Source: JAAYBG01 sp964411675 (GTDB taxonomy: Bacteria; Bacillota_I; Bacilli_A; ML615J-28; CAG-698). From it: DNA of 33,535 bases. Location of the stretch: the NCBI GenBank assembly GCA_964411675.1, contig CAYPLR010000018.1, positions 1-33,535 on the forward strand, read 5' to 3'. Shown piece after piece: positions 1 through 8,764 of this stretch. Below the pieces are notes generated by a model, which was not told where the DNA came from, did no database searches, and was given only the letters and a program-made list of their open reading frames with translations. Made by a program: the position numbers and the translations under genes. Within the stretch, counting starts at the first letter, position 1; every line of letters begins with the position of its first letter.

Positions 1-19
1 TCTAATTTACTAGACTTTT
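1..19 (-). terminator. Partial hairpin after the ABC permease, cut by the window edge
   Basis: On the minus strand this begins AGTCTA-GTAAAT-TAGA, the first arm, loop and part of the second arm of a likely intrinsic terminator for the exporter operon. The rest of the second arm and the T-run lie outside the window, so this cannot be confirmed. Confidence 0.3.
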
Positions 20-871
20 TTATTTCTTTTTTTGTGATAATTTTAATATAGATAAAAAGAAGAAAACAACTCCAGTAACTATAATAATTAAAATACTTGC
101 CATCACGGATACTTCGTAATCGCCAATTCTAAAAATAACTCCCATAGATTCTTTAAACCCAGTAACTATGGCTTCTGGAGCTCCAGCAAAAGAAGTAGTC
201 ATTGCTTCTTCCATCATAACCTGTCTAAATAAAGCAGCAGAATGAGAGGGTGGAAATAGTTTTATTACCCATTGCATAGCTTCTGGAAGTTGTCCGATCG
301 GTAAATAAATTCCTGTTAGGAAACCAATGATGGTACCGATAATTGTGCTAGCCGTCGAAAAAGCATTGGTACTATTAAAGAGTAAGACAATAAATAACAT
401 AATAGAAGTATTTGTGAATGTTGATAATACTAATATTCCTAATACTTTTATGAATGTTAAGAAGTTCATGATTGTTCCGCCATTAGCAATAATATAAATT
501 TCTACTAAAACTAAGGTGATTAAGCTCATAATAATACCGATAAAATAAGCACTAATAATATAGCCACCCACAATACTCGTTCTTTTTAATGGAGAAGAAA
601 TAAAATCTTTTATAATCTTTTTTGTTTTATCTTCGACCATAATCCCAAAAGCACCCATCGTTGTTGTTACTGAAACAACTGCCAGTAAACCAGCACCTAT
701 CCAACTGTCCATTATAAATCTTGCGCCATCAACAGCTATACTACCTGTCCATACATCTCCTAAAAATAATGCATATAAACCAATAATGATAAAAACAGCT
801 AGTAGAGAAAAGAAAACAGAAGTACGATCCTTAAAAAACACTAATAAGTTACGTCTTGCAAAAGAAATCAT
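20..871 (-). CDS. ABC-2 type exporter permease (DrrB-like)
   Basis: Integral membrane permease, 283 aa, of an ABC exporter. The sequence shows about six hydrophobic segments: one near residues 18-37, one at 55-75, and four further along to the C terminus, which ends in lysines. The cytoplasmic stretch EDKTKKIIKDFISSPLKRTSIVGG is typical of ABC-2 permeases (the 'SPLKR' region after TM2), as is the LPIGQLPEAMQWV segment before the last extracellular loop. The ATG overlaps the TGA of the upstream ATPase gene by 4 nt (ATGA), so the two are translationally coupled. Substrate is unknown; DrrAB-type pairs export drugs, peptides or lipids. A partial hairpin at the window edge may end the operon. Confidence 0.88.
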   Translation of the reverse strand: MISFARRNLLVFFKDRTSVFFSLLAVFIIIGLYALFLGDVWTGSIAVDGARFIMDSWIGAGLLAVVSVTTTMGAFGIMVEDKTKKIIKDFISSPLKRTSIVGGYIISAYFIGIIMSLITLVLVEIYIIANGGTIMNFLTFIKVLGILVLSTFTNTSIMLFIVLLFNSTNAFSTASTIIGTIIGFLTGIYLPIGQLPEAMQWVIKLFPPSHSAALFRQVMMEEAMTTSFAGAPEAIVTGFKESMGVIFRIGDYEVSVMASILIIIVTGVVFFFLSILKLSQKKK

Positions 872-1785
872 TCTCTTATCTCCTTCCCTGTAATACCAAT
901 AAAGGCATCATCCATGGTTCCTCGAATTACTTCAAATCCTGAAAGTTCATTACGACATTTATCAAGGATATTTAGTGAATCTAAAGTACCACTTATTTTT
1001 ATAATTAGTTGATTCGCAATCTTTTCATATTCAATAGAATCCTGTGATAATAGGGTTTCTACTTTTTCAATATTTTTACTTGAAAGAATCAATTTATCAC
1101 AAGTATATGTTTCCTTTAATTCAGCAGGTGTACCTTTTGCTGCGATTAATCCATCATCAATAACAATCACATAATCCGCATTTGCAGCTTCTTCCATGTA
1201 ATGCGTTGTTAAGAAAATCGTCATTTTTGTTTTTTTCTGTAATGTGTTAATCGTTTCCCAAATCATTTTTCTTGTTTGAGGATCAAGCCCCGTTGTCGGC
1301 TCATCCAAAAATAATATTTTTGGGGTATTAATTAAAGCACGCGCTATATCACAGCGTCGTCTTTGGCCACCTGATAAATTCTTGTATTGTCGTTTCAACA
1401 AATCCTTAATCTCTGTAATCTCAGCGACATAATCAATTGCTTGTTTTAATTTATTCCCTTTCAAGCCATAAAAGGCTCCTCTTGTTTGTAAATTTTCTTC
1501 AATTGTTAATAAACCATCCAATAAACCATCTTGAAAAACAGCCCCAATAATTGACCTGATTTCATCATCTTTTTCGCCGAGTTTATTTCCATAAACCCAA
1601 ACCTCTCCTTCATTCTGTTTTAGAAAAGTACAAATGATATCGATTGTTGTCGATTTTCCTGCACCATTTGGGCCAAGAAAAGCAAACACTTTTCCTTTCT
1701 CAACATAAAAATCAATTCCCTTAACAGCATGAATATTCCCGTAAAATTTGTGAAGTCCCTTCACTTCAATCACTTTTTCATCCAC
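868..1785 (-). CDS. ABC exporter ATP-binding protein (DrrA-like)
   Basis: ATPase subunit, about 305 aa, partnered with the permease that follows with a 4-nt overlap. All ABC motifs are intact: Walker A GPNGAGKST, Q-loop VFQDGLLDGLLT, signature LSGGQRRRCDIARAL, Walker B ILFLDEPTTGLDP, and the H-loop LTTHYMEEA. A C-terminal regulatory extension of roughly 80 residues follows, as in DrrA/CcmA-type exporters. Start choice: an in-frame GTG at 1818 is possible, but a clean AAAGGAG lies 7 nt before the GTG at 1785, giving an N terminus VDEKVIEV that matches the usual start of the domain. It follows recD2 by about 38 nt and probably shares its transcript. Confidence 0.9.
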   Translation of the reverse strand: MDEKVIEVKGLHKFYGNIHAVKGIDFYVEKGKVFAFLGPNGAGKSTTIDIICTFLKQNEGEVWVYGNKLGEKDDEIRSIIGAVFQDGLLDGLLTIEENLQTRGAFYGLKGNKLKQAIDYVAEITEIKDLLKRQYKNLSGGQRRRCDIARALINTPKILFLDEPTTGLDPQTRKMIWETINTLQKKTKMTIFLTTHYMEEAANADYVIVIDDGLIAAKGTPAELKETYTCDKLILSSKNIEKVETLLSQDSIEYEKIANQLIIKISGTLDSLNILDKCRNELSGFEVIRGTMDDAFIGITGKEIRE

Positions 1786-1823
1786 ATTTATTCTCCTTTG
1801 TTTCTTAAGATGAGCCACACTAT

Positions 1824-4121
1824 TTACATAAAATCGTAGGGAGAAACTTCTTCTTCTGGAAGGTTTTCACACATTTCGATATTTTCTTGATAAACACCAG
1901 AAAATATTTGTTTGATTTTTTGTATTAGTTTAGTTTTTCGATGGTTTTCAATTCCTTGAATTCCCCGATTGATTGCTTCAACATTTCCCAACATAATTAA
2001 GTATTTTTTAGCTCTTGTGACTGCTGTATAAATCAGTTTTCGCTTCAACATCACATAATATTTTAACGTGAATGGAACAACAACAAGGTCGAATTCACTT
2101 CCTTGCGCTTTATGAATCGATATGGCATAAGCGTGAGTTAGATCCTCTAATTCTTCTTTCTTGTAGCTAACCAATCCATTATCAAACATGACAGTTAATC
2201 CTATAATGGATTTTCCATCATAATCAAAAGAATATACCATACCAATGTCACCATTCATCACTTGCTTTTCGCTACGATTAACCAATTGTATCACTTTATC
2301 ATTAATTCTAAATCTGCGAGTCAAATGCTTTAATTCAACATCTTTAAACGGATTAAAGTATTCTTGCATTTTTTCGTTTAAAGCATTAATTCCTAATTCA
2401 CCCCGATAAAGGGGAATTAGTACTTGAATATCACGAATGATATCCATTCCTTTTGCTACTGCTTGATCCACCACTTTTATCACATTTTCAAGGATATTCT
2501 CATCATCAAGCGGAATAAAGTTACGATCATGTTGCTTCTCGAGCAACGTCTCTGGAAGATACCCATTGTTAATGGCATGAGCAAAATGAATGATAGTAGA
2601 ATCTTCTGCTTGCCGATGAATTTTATCAAGTACAATCGTAGTAATTTCTTTGGTTGCAATTAAATTTTGTAATACCTCTCCTGGTCCTACCGAAGGAAGC
2701 TGATCAACATCTCCTACCATGACTACTTTTGTTCCTGGATATAAACTGGCTAGCAGTCTTGACATCAATAAAACATCAACCATGGAAACTTCGTCGATAA
2801 TAACAAGTTTAACACTAATCGGATTTTCTGGTCCATAGCGAAAAACTCCATGACCTTCATATCCTAAAAAACGATGAATGGTTTGTGCTGATTCATGTTT
2901 GGTGACTTCTTTTAAGCGTTTAGCAGCTCTTCCTGTTGGTGCAAGTAAAGCAACTTGATCACGAATGGACTCGTCATTGAATAACTCAACATATGCTTCA
3001 ATAATTCCTTTTATTATGGTTGACTTTCCTGTTCCTGGACCTCCAGTAACAATCATGATGTTTTCTCTCAATGCACATTTAATCGCTTGAAGTTGTTTTT
3101 CTCCATATACTATGGTTAGTTTATTGGTTACTTTTGCAAGAGCACTATCGATTTCATTGATATCATATCCATAATCAAAATCTTCTTGCAATAGTCCAAC
3201 TATTTTTTGGGCTAGCAATCCCTCTGCTTGATAAACACTAGCATCAAAAATATTTTTTTCCTCATCAACATAAATTTTTTTCTCTATTATTAACCTTTGT
3301 AATGTTTCACCAAAATTAGCTGAAGTGATAATGTCCTCTTCTTTATTGAACTCATTGACACATTTACTATAAAGATCATTATATTCCATGTAAGTATCAC
3401 CATTACTATAGGTAGAAGCTTTTAAGATATATCTAATTAAAGCACCAATTCTTAAAATATCATCTTTTTTGAATCCATATTCGAGGGCTATTTTATCACA
3501 TTTGATAAACCCATAACCTTCCACTAAATCCATCAAACGATAAGGATTTTCCCTAATAATATTTAAAACATTATCACCTAATGCTTTGATTAGTTTTAAA
3601 CTCATTTGCATAGAAATTCCTAAGTTTAATAATCCAACAGTCAATTTTTTCTTATTTCTATTTTCCATAAGTGAATCATAAATAATTGTTTTTTGAGTAG
3701 TAGTTAAACCCAAAACTTTATCTAAAACACTTTTATCATTTTCAATTTGATCTAGACAATCAGCACCCAGTGTTTCAAAAATTTTAGTTGCTGATGTTTT
3801 ACCAATTTTAGGAAAAAAATCACTTGATAAATAAGTGATGACTCCTTCAAGCGTATCTTCACCACGACGAGCAAATTCTTTTGCCTTGAATTGAATTCCA
3901 TAAGTCGTTGTGATAAATTCTCCATTAAAGTCATACTCTTCATTGATCAATGGTTTTCGATCAAAGCTACAAGTAACTGTTAATATATTAGAAAACAATT
4001 TGGCACGATATTTTGCTATTTTATTATCTTGATAATTAAGTTTAATCTTAATAATACCATAACCATTTTCTTCATTGAAATATGTTATCTTGCTAACGCT
4101 GCCATAAATGTTTTCTTGCAT
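1824..4121 (-). CDS. recD2: ATP-dependent RecD2-like DNA helicase
   Basis: SF1B 5'-3' helicase of the RecD2 type, which works without RecBC in Bacilli, in replication-fork and mismatch-repair transactions. The 765-aa protein has the family layout: an N-terminal OB-like domain (about 1-90, starting with YGSVSKITYFNEENGYGIIKIK), a helix-hairpin-helix-rich middle, then the motor with Walker A TGGPGTGKST, Walker B VIIDEVSMVD, the GDVDQLPSVGPG motif III, and the C-terminal UvrD-like 2B part with YAISIHKAQGSEFD and the TAVTRAK motif. It lies 9 nt after mnmA, an order also seen in Bacillus subtilis where trmU precedes yrrC (recD2). Length is slightly under the Bacillus protein. Confidence 0.95.
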   Translation of the reverse strand: MQENIYGSVSKITYFNEENGYGIIKIKLNYQDNKIAKYRAKLFSNILTVTCSFDRKPLINEEYDFNGEFITTTYGIQFKAKEFARRGEDTLEGVITYLSSDFFPKIGKTSATKIFETLGADCLDQIENDKSVLDKVLGLTTTQKTIIYDSLMENRNKKKLTVGLLNLGISMQMSLKLIKALGDNVLNIIRENPYRLMDLVEGYGFIKCDKIALEYGFKKDDILRIGALIRYILKASTYSNGDTYMEYNDLYSKCVNEFNKEEDIITSANFGETLQRLIIEKKIYVDEEKNIFDASVYQAEGLLAQKIVGLLQEDFDYGYDINEIDSALAKVTNKLTIVYGEKQLQAIKCALRENIMIVTGGPGTGKSTIIKGIIEAYVELFNDESIRDQVALLAPTGRAAKRLKEVTKHESAQTIHRFLGYEGHGVFRYGPENPISVKLVIIDEVSMVDVLLMSRLLASLYPGTKVVMVGDVDQLPSVGPGEVLQNLIATKEITTIVLDKIHRQAEDSTIIHFAHAINNGYLPETLLEKQHDRNFIPLDDENILENVIKVVDQAVAKGMDIIRDIQVLIPLYRGELGINALNEKMQEYFNPFKDVELKHLTRRFRINDKVIQLVNRSEKQVMNGDIGMVYSFDYDGKSIIGLTVMFDNGLVSYKKEELEDLTHAYAISIHKAQGSEFDLVVVPFTLKYYVMLKRKLIYTAVTRAKKYLIMLGNVEAINRGIQGIENHRKTKLIQKIKQIFSGVYQENIEMCENLPEEEVSPYDFM

Positions 4122-4130
4122 AATGCTCCT

Positions 4131-5258
4131 CTAATATTTTCTTTTTTCTTGATTCATAAAGACTTCATCGATGGTTCCACCCCCTAACAAGCGTTCACCA
4201 TCATAAAATACCGCTGCTTGTCCTGGAGTTACTGCTTTTGCTTTTCCTGGATAAATTACTTCCAACGTATCTTCATCGAGTTTTCGAACTACAACCTTAT
4301 TATCTACTCCACGATAGCGGAATTTTGCTAAGCAGTTTAGTTCACCAACAATTTCTGGACCTAACCAATTCAGTCTATTCACAATTGCTCGATTGGAATA
4401 TAGGTACTCTTGGTTTTCACCACGTCCCACCAAGAGCACGTTACGTTGAGGATCTTTTCCTAAGACAAACCAGGCATTTCCAGCACCACCCAATCCCAAT
4501 CCTTTTCGTTGGCCAATGGTATAGTACATGATTCCATCATGTTCTCCCACCACTTCACCATCCAAAGTTTCAATATTACCGGGACTAGCAGGGAGATAAT
4601 TCTTCAAAAATAATTTAAAGTTTCGTTCACCAATAAAACAAACTCCTGTTGAATCCTTTTTACCAGCAATATCCAAATTATATTTTTTCGCGAGTTCTCT
4701 CACTTCTGGCTTTGTCATTTCTCCAACAGGAAATAATGTCTTTGCAATTTGCTCTTTCGTTAACTGACAAAGAAAATAGCTTTGGTCTTTATTACCATCC
4801 AATCCTCGAAGTAATTGTACTTCTGGTTTGTGAACAGAACGGGCATAATGTCCCATGGCAATATAATCAAACCCCATGGTCATTGCTTTTTCTAAAAAAG
4901 CTTTGAATTTAATTTCCTTATTACATAAAATATCAGGATTAGGAGTCCGATTTGCTCTATATTCATCCAAAAAATAAGAAAATACTTTTTGCCAGTATTC
5001 ATCAACAAAATCAACTCGATGTAACTTTACATTTAGTTTTTCTGCGACTTTTACTGCATCAAGATAATCAACTTCTTGAGGGCAAACATCATCAAATGTG
5101 TGTGGATTTCCTAAAATATCGTTGTTTAAAGAAGAATCCCAATTACGCATAAACATGGCTTCCACTTCATATCCTAATTCTTGAAGTTTAATAATGCTGA
5201 CTGCGGAATCAACTCCTCCACTTAAACCAACAACAACTTTTTTCTTTGTTTGATTCAT
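4131..5258 (-). CDS. mnmA: tRNA-specific 2-thiouridylase MnmA
   Basis: Cytoplasmic enzyme that thiolates U34 of tRNA Lys, Glu and Gln, using ATP to adenylate the base and sulfur relayed from a cysteine desulfurase. The 375-aa protein has the PP-loop GLSGGVDSAVS at residues 13-23, the first catalytic Cys in PNPDILCNKEIKF, the second in DSTGVCFIGERNF, and the C-terminal beta-barrel with GQAAVFYDGERLLGGG. Length matches bacterial MnmA. It sits between uvrB (8 nt upstream) and recD2 (9 nt downstream), so all three are likely cotranscribed. No cysteine desulfurase gene is adjacent in this window. Confidence 0.96.
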   Translation of the reverse strand: MNQTKKKVVVGLSGGVDSAVSIIKLQELGYEVEAMFMRNWDSSLNNDILGNPHTFDDVCPQEVDYLDAVKVAEKLNVKLHRVDFVDEYWQKVFSYFLDEYRANRTPNPDILCNKEIKFKAFLEKAMTMGFDYIAMGHYARSVHKPEVQLLRGLDGNKDQSYFLCQLTKEQIAKTLFPVGEMTKPEVRELAKKYNLDIAGKKDSTGVCFIGERNFKLFLKNYLPASPGNIETLDGEVVGEHDGIMYYTIGQRKGLGLGGAGNAWFVLGKDPQRNVLLVGRGENQEYLYSNRAIVNRLNWLGPEIVGELNCLAKFRYRGVDNKVVVRKLDEDTLEVIYPGKAKAVTPGQAAVFYDGERLLGGGTIDEVFMNQEKRKY

Positions 5259-5266
5259 AACACACC

Positions 5267-7237
5267 TTAAAGGCTCGCTTTTAATTCAAAAATAATATCT
5301 CGCAGCGACATTGCTTGTTCGAAATCGAGATTTTTCGCAGCCTCTTTCATTTCTATTTCTAATTTCTTAATTAATCTCTTCTTTTCTAAATTGCTCATAT
5401 TCTCGAGTTTATTCATATCAACAATTCCTGTTTCATCAATAAATTCTTTCGTAATCACGATACTATCCGCAATTTCCTTATAAATTGTTTGTGGTTCAAT
5501 CTTGTTTTTCACATTATAGGTATGTTGAATTTCTCGACGACGATAGGTTTCAGTAATGGCTTTATCCATTGATTCTGTCATCTTATCGGCATACATAATG
5601 ACTTTACCACGAGCATTTCGAGCAGCTCGACCTATGGTTTGTATTAAAGAGGTTTCACTACGCAAGAACCCTTCTTTATCAGCATCTAAAATTGTAATCA
5701 AGGATACTTCAGGAATATCTAATCCTTCTCGCAACAAATTGATACCGACCAACACATCATAGGTTCCTTGTCTTAGTGATCTTATGATTTCTAATCGTTC
5801 TAGTGATTTGACTTCTGAATGTAAGTAAGTTACTTTTATTCCTAATTCTTTTAGATACTTTGTTAGATCCTCACTCATTTTAATGGTTAAGGTAACCACT
5901 AAAGTTCGCTCATGATTGGCAATTCTTTTATTAATCTCTTTTACCAAATCGTCAATTTGATTTAAAGTAGGTCTTACTTCTATCATTGGGTCTAGTAAGC
6001 CAGTTGGCCTAATGATTTGCTCTACTACCTCACTACTTCGTGATACTTCATAATCACTAGGTGTGGCACTAACATAGATAATTTGTTTCAATTTTCGATT
6101 GAATTCTTCAAATGTTAGAGGTCGATTATCTAAAGCAGAAGGAAGACGAAAACCATTGTCAACTAAGCTCATTTTCCGAGAACGATCCCCATTGTACATT
6201 CCTCTTACTTGAGGTAAAGTAACGTGTGATTCATCAACAACTAGTAAGAAATCCTTTCCAAAGAAATCGATTAATGTATACGGCATTTCTCCTTCATCTC
6301 GTAAACTCATGTGGCGAGAATAGTTTTCAATACCGCTACAGATTCCTATTTCTTCTAACATCTCTAAATCATAATTTGTTCTACTTTCAATTCGTTGGGC
6401 TTCTAATAATTGCCCATTGTTTTTAAAATATGCAATTCTTGTTTCTAGTTCGGCACGAATACGATTGATAGCTTCCTTTTTCTTTTCTTCGTTAACTGCA
6501 AATAACGTTGCTGGAAAAAAAGTAATTGTTGTTTTAACACTATTCACTTTTCCTGTTACAACGTCAACGATTTTAATTTTCTCAATTTCATTATCAAAAA
6601 ATTCCAAGCGAATGGCATCACTTTTTTCATAAGTAGGAATAACATCAATCGTATCCCCTTTTACTCTAAATGTACCTCGTTTAATTTCATAATCATTACG
6701 AGCATATTGCATACTAATCAGTTTTTCAATAATTTCTTCACGATTGATGATTTGACCTTGCTTTACAGTCAACATATTTCCTCGATAATCTTCTGGATCA
6801 CCGATTCCATAAATACAAGAAACACTGGCAACAACAATGACATCCTCAGAGCTTAGTAGGGAACTAACTGTACTATGTCGCATTTGATCGATATCATCAT
6901 TGATACTTGAATCTTTTTCTATATATAAATCCTTACTTGCTACATAAGCTTCAGGTTGATAATAATCATAATAAGAAATGAAGTATTCCACTTTATTTTC
7001 AGGGAAGAAACCTTTTAGTTCACTATATAATTGTCCCGCTAACGTTTTATTATGAGCCAAAACCAGTGTTTTTTTACCAGTGTTCTGAATGACATTGGCA
7101 ATTGTAAATGTCTTACCAGTTCCAGTAGCACCAAGAAGGGTTTGTTCTTTTACGTTTTTATTAATATTTTCTGTCAAGCGATGGATTGCTAATGGTTGAT
7201 CACCCTTTGGTTGATACTGACTATGAAGTTTAAACAT
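5267..7237 (-). CDS. uvrB: Excinuclease ABC subunit B
   Basis: DNA damage-recognition helicase of nucleotide excision repair; takes damaged DNA from UvrA and recruits UvrC. About 656 aa, full length. Visible: Walker A LLGATGTGKTF, the beta-hairpin region with YYDYYQPEAYVASKDLYIEKDSSIND, DESHVTLPQ (motif II), YVSATPSDYE, the helicase C motifs VGINLLREGLDIPEV and QTIGRAARNARG, and a C-terminal UVR motif (LEKKRLIKKLEIEMKEAAKN and on) that contacts UvrC. A longer start at 7258 would place AAGGAGG inside the coding region. That site is best spaced 6 nt before the ATG at 7237 (the ATG at 7240 is also possible), so the shorter form is chosen. uvrA, usually adjacent in Bacilli, is not next to it. Confidence 0.97.
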   Translation of the reverse strand: MFKLHSQYQPKGDQPLAIHRLTENINKNVKEQTLLGATGTGKTFTIANVIQNTGKKTLVLAHNKTLAGQLYSELKGFFPENKVEYFISYYDYYQPEAYVASKDLYIEKDSSINDDIDQMRHSTVSSLLSSEDVIVVASVSCIYGIGDPEDYRGNMLTVKQGQIINREEIIEKLISMQYARNDYEIKRGTFRVKGDTIDVIPTYEKSDAIRLEFFDNEIEKIKIVDVVTGKVNSVKTTITFFPATLFAVNEEKKKEAINRIRAELETRIAYFKNNGQLLEAQRIESRTNYDLEMLEEIGICSGIENYSRHMSLRDEGEMPYTLIDFFGKDFLLVVDESHVTLPQVRGMYNGDRSRKMSLVDNGFRLPSALDNRPLTFEEFNRKLKQIIYVSATPSDYEVSRSSEVVEQIIRPTGLLDPMIEVRPTLNQIDDLVKEINKRIANHERTLVVTLTIKMSEDLTKYLKELGIKVTYLHSEVKSLERLEIIRSLRQGTYDVLVGINLLREGLDIPEVSLITILDADKEGFLRSETSLIQTIGRAARNARGKVIMYADKMTESMDKAITETYRRREIQHTYNVKNKIEPQTIYKEIADSIVITKEFIDETGIVDMNKLENMSNLEKKRLIKKLEIEMKEAAKNLDFEQAMSLRDIIFELKASL

Positions 7238-7296
7238 CATTTTCCTCCTTGGAATCATTATACTTTCTTAAATTACTTTCGATATAAAGATAATTA

Positions 7297-7325
7297 ATTT
7301 TATCACTTCTCCTAGTAAAAGACAA
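7297..7325 (-). promoter_or_regulatory. Promoter of the uvrB-mnmA-recD2 unit
   Basis: On the minus strand TTGTCT (7325-7320), a 17-nt spacer ending TGA, and TAAAAT (7302-7297) form a good sigma-A-type promoter with a TGn extension, about 60 nt before the uvrB start. I see no evident LexA box overlapping it. Confidence 0.6.
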
Positions 7326-7370
7326 GAATTTCATTTAGCCCAATCTAGATCAATAATTCTATCTAAAGAC

Positions 7371-7394
7371 AAAAAGACTAGCTTAAACTAGTCT
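7371..7394 (-). terminator. Intrinsic terminator after rlmH
   Basis: Minus-strand hairpin AGACTAG-TTTAAG-CTAGTCT (7-bp perfect stem) followed by TTTTG, 14 nt beyond the rlmH stop. Confidence 0.8.
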
Positions 7395-7408
7395 AAAATT
7401 TTACTTAC

Positions 7409-7870
7409 CTATTTATGATACTTATGATTGTTGATAATAGTTAGGCTACGATAAATTTGCTCTAAAAATAACATTCTCATTAATTGATGAGGAAATGTTA
7501 GTTTGGAAAAAGATAATTGATAATCACTTCTCTTTTTTACATCTTCATCTAAGCCATCAGAAGAACCAATTACAAAAGTTAATATGCGAGGGCTATACAA
7601 ATAATGATTATATATGAATTTTGCAAGGCCAACACTATCAAGACTGTTTCCTAATATCTCTAACGTGATCACATAATCTTCTTTTTTAATATTATTTAAA
7701 ATGACTTTCGCTTCTTCTTTTAAATTTTTATTAGAATCAGCAGTAGTAATTTCTTTCACTTCTATCATTTTTAGATTACAAAAAGGGCTGATTCTTTTAC
7801 TATATTCCTCAATTCCTGCATGCAAATAGTCTTCTTTTATCTTACCAACAACGATTACATTAATATCCAT
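7409..7870 (-). CDS. rlmH: 23S rRNA (pseudouridine1915-N3)-methyltransferase RlmH
   Basis: SPOUT-fold methyltransferase that modifies pseudouridine 1915 in helix 69 of 23S rRNA on assembled ribosomes, using AdoMet. 153 aa, close to the usual 155-159. The N terminus MDINVIVVGKIKEDYLHAGI, the AdoMet-binding knot region LTFVIGSSDGLDEDVKKRSD and the hallmark C terminus with LPHQLMR-like 'FPHQLMRMLFLEQIYR' followed by HKYHK are all present. Its ATG overlaps the TAA of the upstream walJ-like gene in a TAATG, so the two are translationally coupled. In B. subtilis the same two genes are separated by htrA (walJ-htrA-rlmH); htrA is absent here. Confidence 0.95.
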   Translation of the reverse strand: MDINVIVVGKIKEDYLHAGIEEYSKRISPFCNLKMIEVKEITTADSNKNLKEEAKVILNNIKKEDYVITLEILGNSLDSVGLAKFIYNHYLYSPRILTFVIGSSDGLDEDVKKRSDYQLSFSKLTFPHQLMRMLFLEQIYRSLTIINNHKYHK

Positions 7871-8640
7871 TAAATCTCTATGATTTTAATTGCTTCTCTT
7901 TGGCGAGCAATTAGAATCTCTCCCTTAAAATTTATAGCCAATTTAGAAATCACCTCTGTTTGAATCGCTTCATCAGAATTACAATCTTCACTAACATGTG
8001 CTAAAATAATACACTTATGAATACTAGGACTAATAACATCCAACAATTCATAGCAATCTTGATTGGATAAATGTCCTCGTTCTGATAATATTCTTTGCTT
8101 TAGTGCCCAATGGCGATTACTATTAATGAGATTTTCAACCGAATGATTCGCTTCAATAATTAAAGCATCAATATTACTAATTGCTTCGATATATTGATGA
8201 GGGAAAAAACCTGTATCCGTAACATAAGCTAAACTTGTTCCTTCACTTGAGAAAACATATCCTAAATTAGAAGCAGCATCATGGGATAACCCTAGCGTTA
8301 ACAAATTGAAATCTCTTAATTGATATTGACCATTTTCCTCAATAAAAGAAATCTTATGTTTTTTTAATTCCTCCTTTATTTCTAAAGGAAGCCTTGCAAA
8401 TGCTTTTTTATGCATATAGATATTTGCGTGTGTCTTTCTTGCAACAGTTTGTAAATAACGAGTATGATCATTATGTTCATGGGTAATGAAAATATCTGTT
8501 ATAGAAGAAAAATTGATTTCGGGCAATCTTTTTTGAGCATCGCTTAACGTAATCCCTGTATCAATCAAGATTCTTGCTTCTTTTGTTTCTATATATGTCA
8601 TATTTCCTTTTGAACCACTTGCAAGTACACAAAATCTCAT
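7870..8640 (-). CDS. walJ: WalJ/YycJ-like metallo-beta-lactamase-fold hydrolase
   Basis: MBL-fold protein, 256 aa, of the YycJ (WalJ) family, predicted to act on nucleic acids as a 5'-3' exonuclease or phosphodiesterase. Metal-binding residues are visible: FITHEHNDHTRYL (the HxHxDH motif, near residue 53), the later His in GLSHDAASN, the Asp in AYVTDTGFFP, and the last His in IILAHVSEDC. In Bacillus and relatives this gene ends the walRKHIJ operon; here none of the two-component genes precedes it, as the upstream neighbour is the separate 870-residue gene with its own terminator. Start ATG at 8640 has GAGGGTG upstream. It forms a two-gene unit with rlmH. Confidence 0.88.
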   Translation of the reverse strand: MRFCVLASGSKGNMTYIETKEARILIDTGITLSDAQKRLPEINFSSITDIFITHEHNDHTRYLQTVARKTHANIYMHKKAFARLPLEIKEELKKHKISFIEENGQYQLRDFNLLTLGLSHDAASNLGYVFSSEGTSLAYVTDTGFFPHQYIEAISNIDALIIEANHSVENLINSNRHWALKQRILSERGHLSNQDCYELLDVISPSIHKCIILAHVSEDCNSDEAIQTEVISKLAINFKGEILIARQREAIKIIEI

Positions 8641-8666
8641 GTTACACCCTCGTTTAATGTAGATAT

Positions 8667-8695
8667 ATTATATCGTTTTTCCCTTCTTTTTACAA
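8667..8695 (-). promoter_or_regulatory. Promoter of walJ-rlmH
   Basis: On the minus strand TTGTAA (8695-8690), a 17-nt spacer and TATAAT (8672-8667), about 27 nt before the walJ ATG. Strong consensus match. Confidence 0.75.
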
Positions 8696-8717
8696 GTTTT
8701 TTAAATAAATAACCATG

Positions 8718-8752
8718 AAAAAAGTGCAGCCTCTAGTTTTAGAATGCTACAC
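8718..8752 (-). terminator. Intrinsic terminator after the 870-residue gene
   Basis: Minus-strand hairpin with arms GTGTAGC and GCTGCAC (one G-T wobble), extended inside by TTCTA/TAGAG around an AAAC loop, then TTTTTTC. It lies 12 nt past the stop codon at 8765. Confidence 0.85.
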
Positions 8753-8764
8753 AAACTTTTCAAA

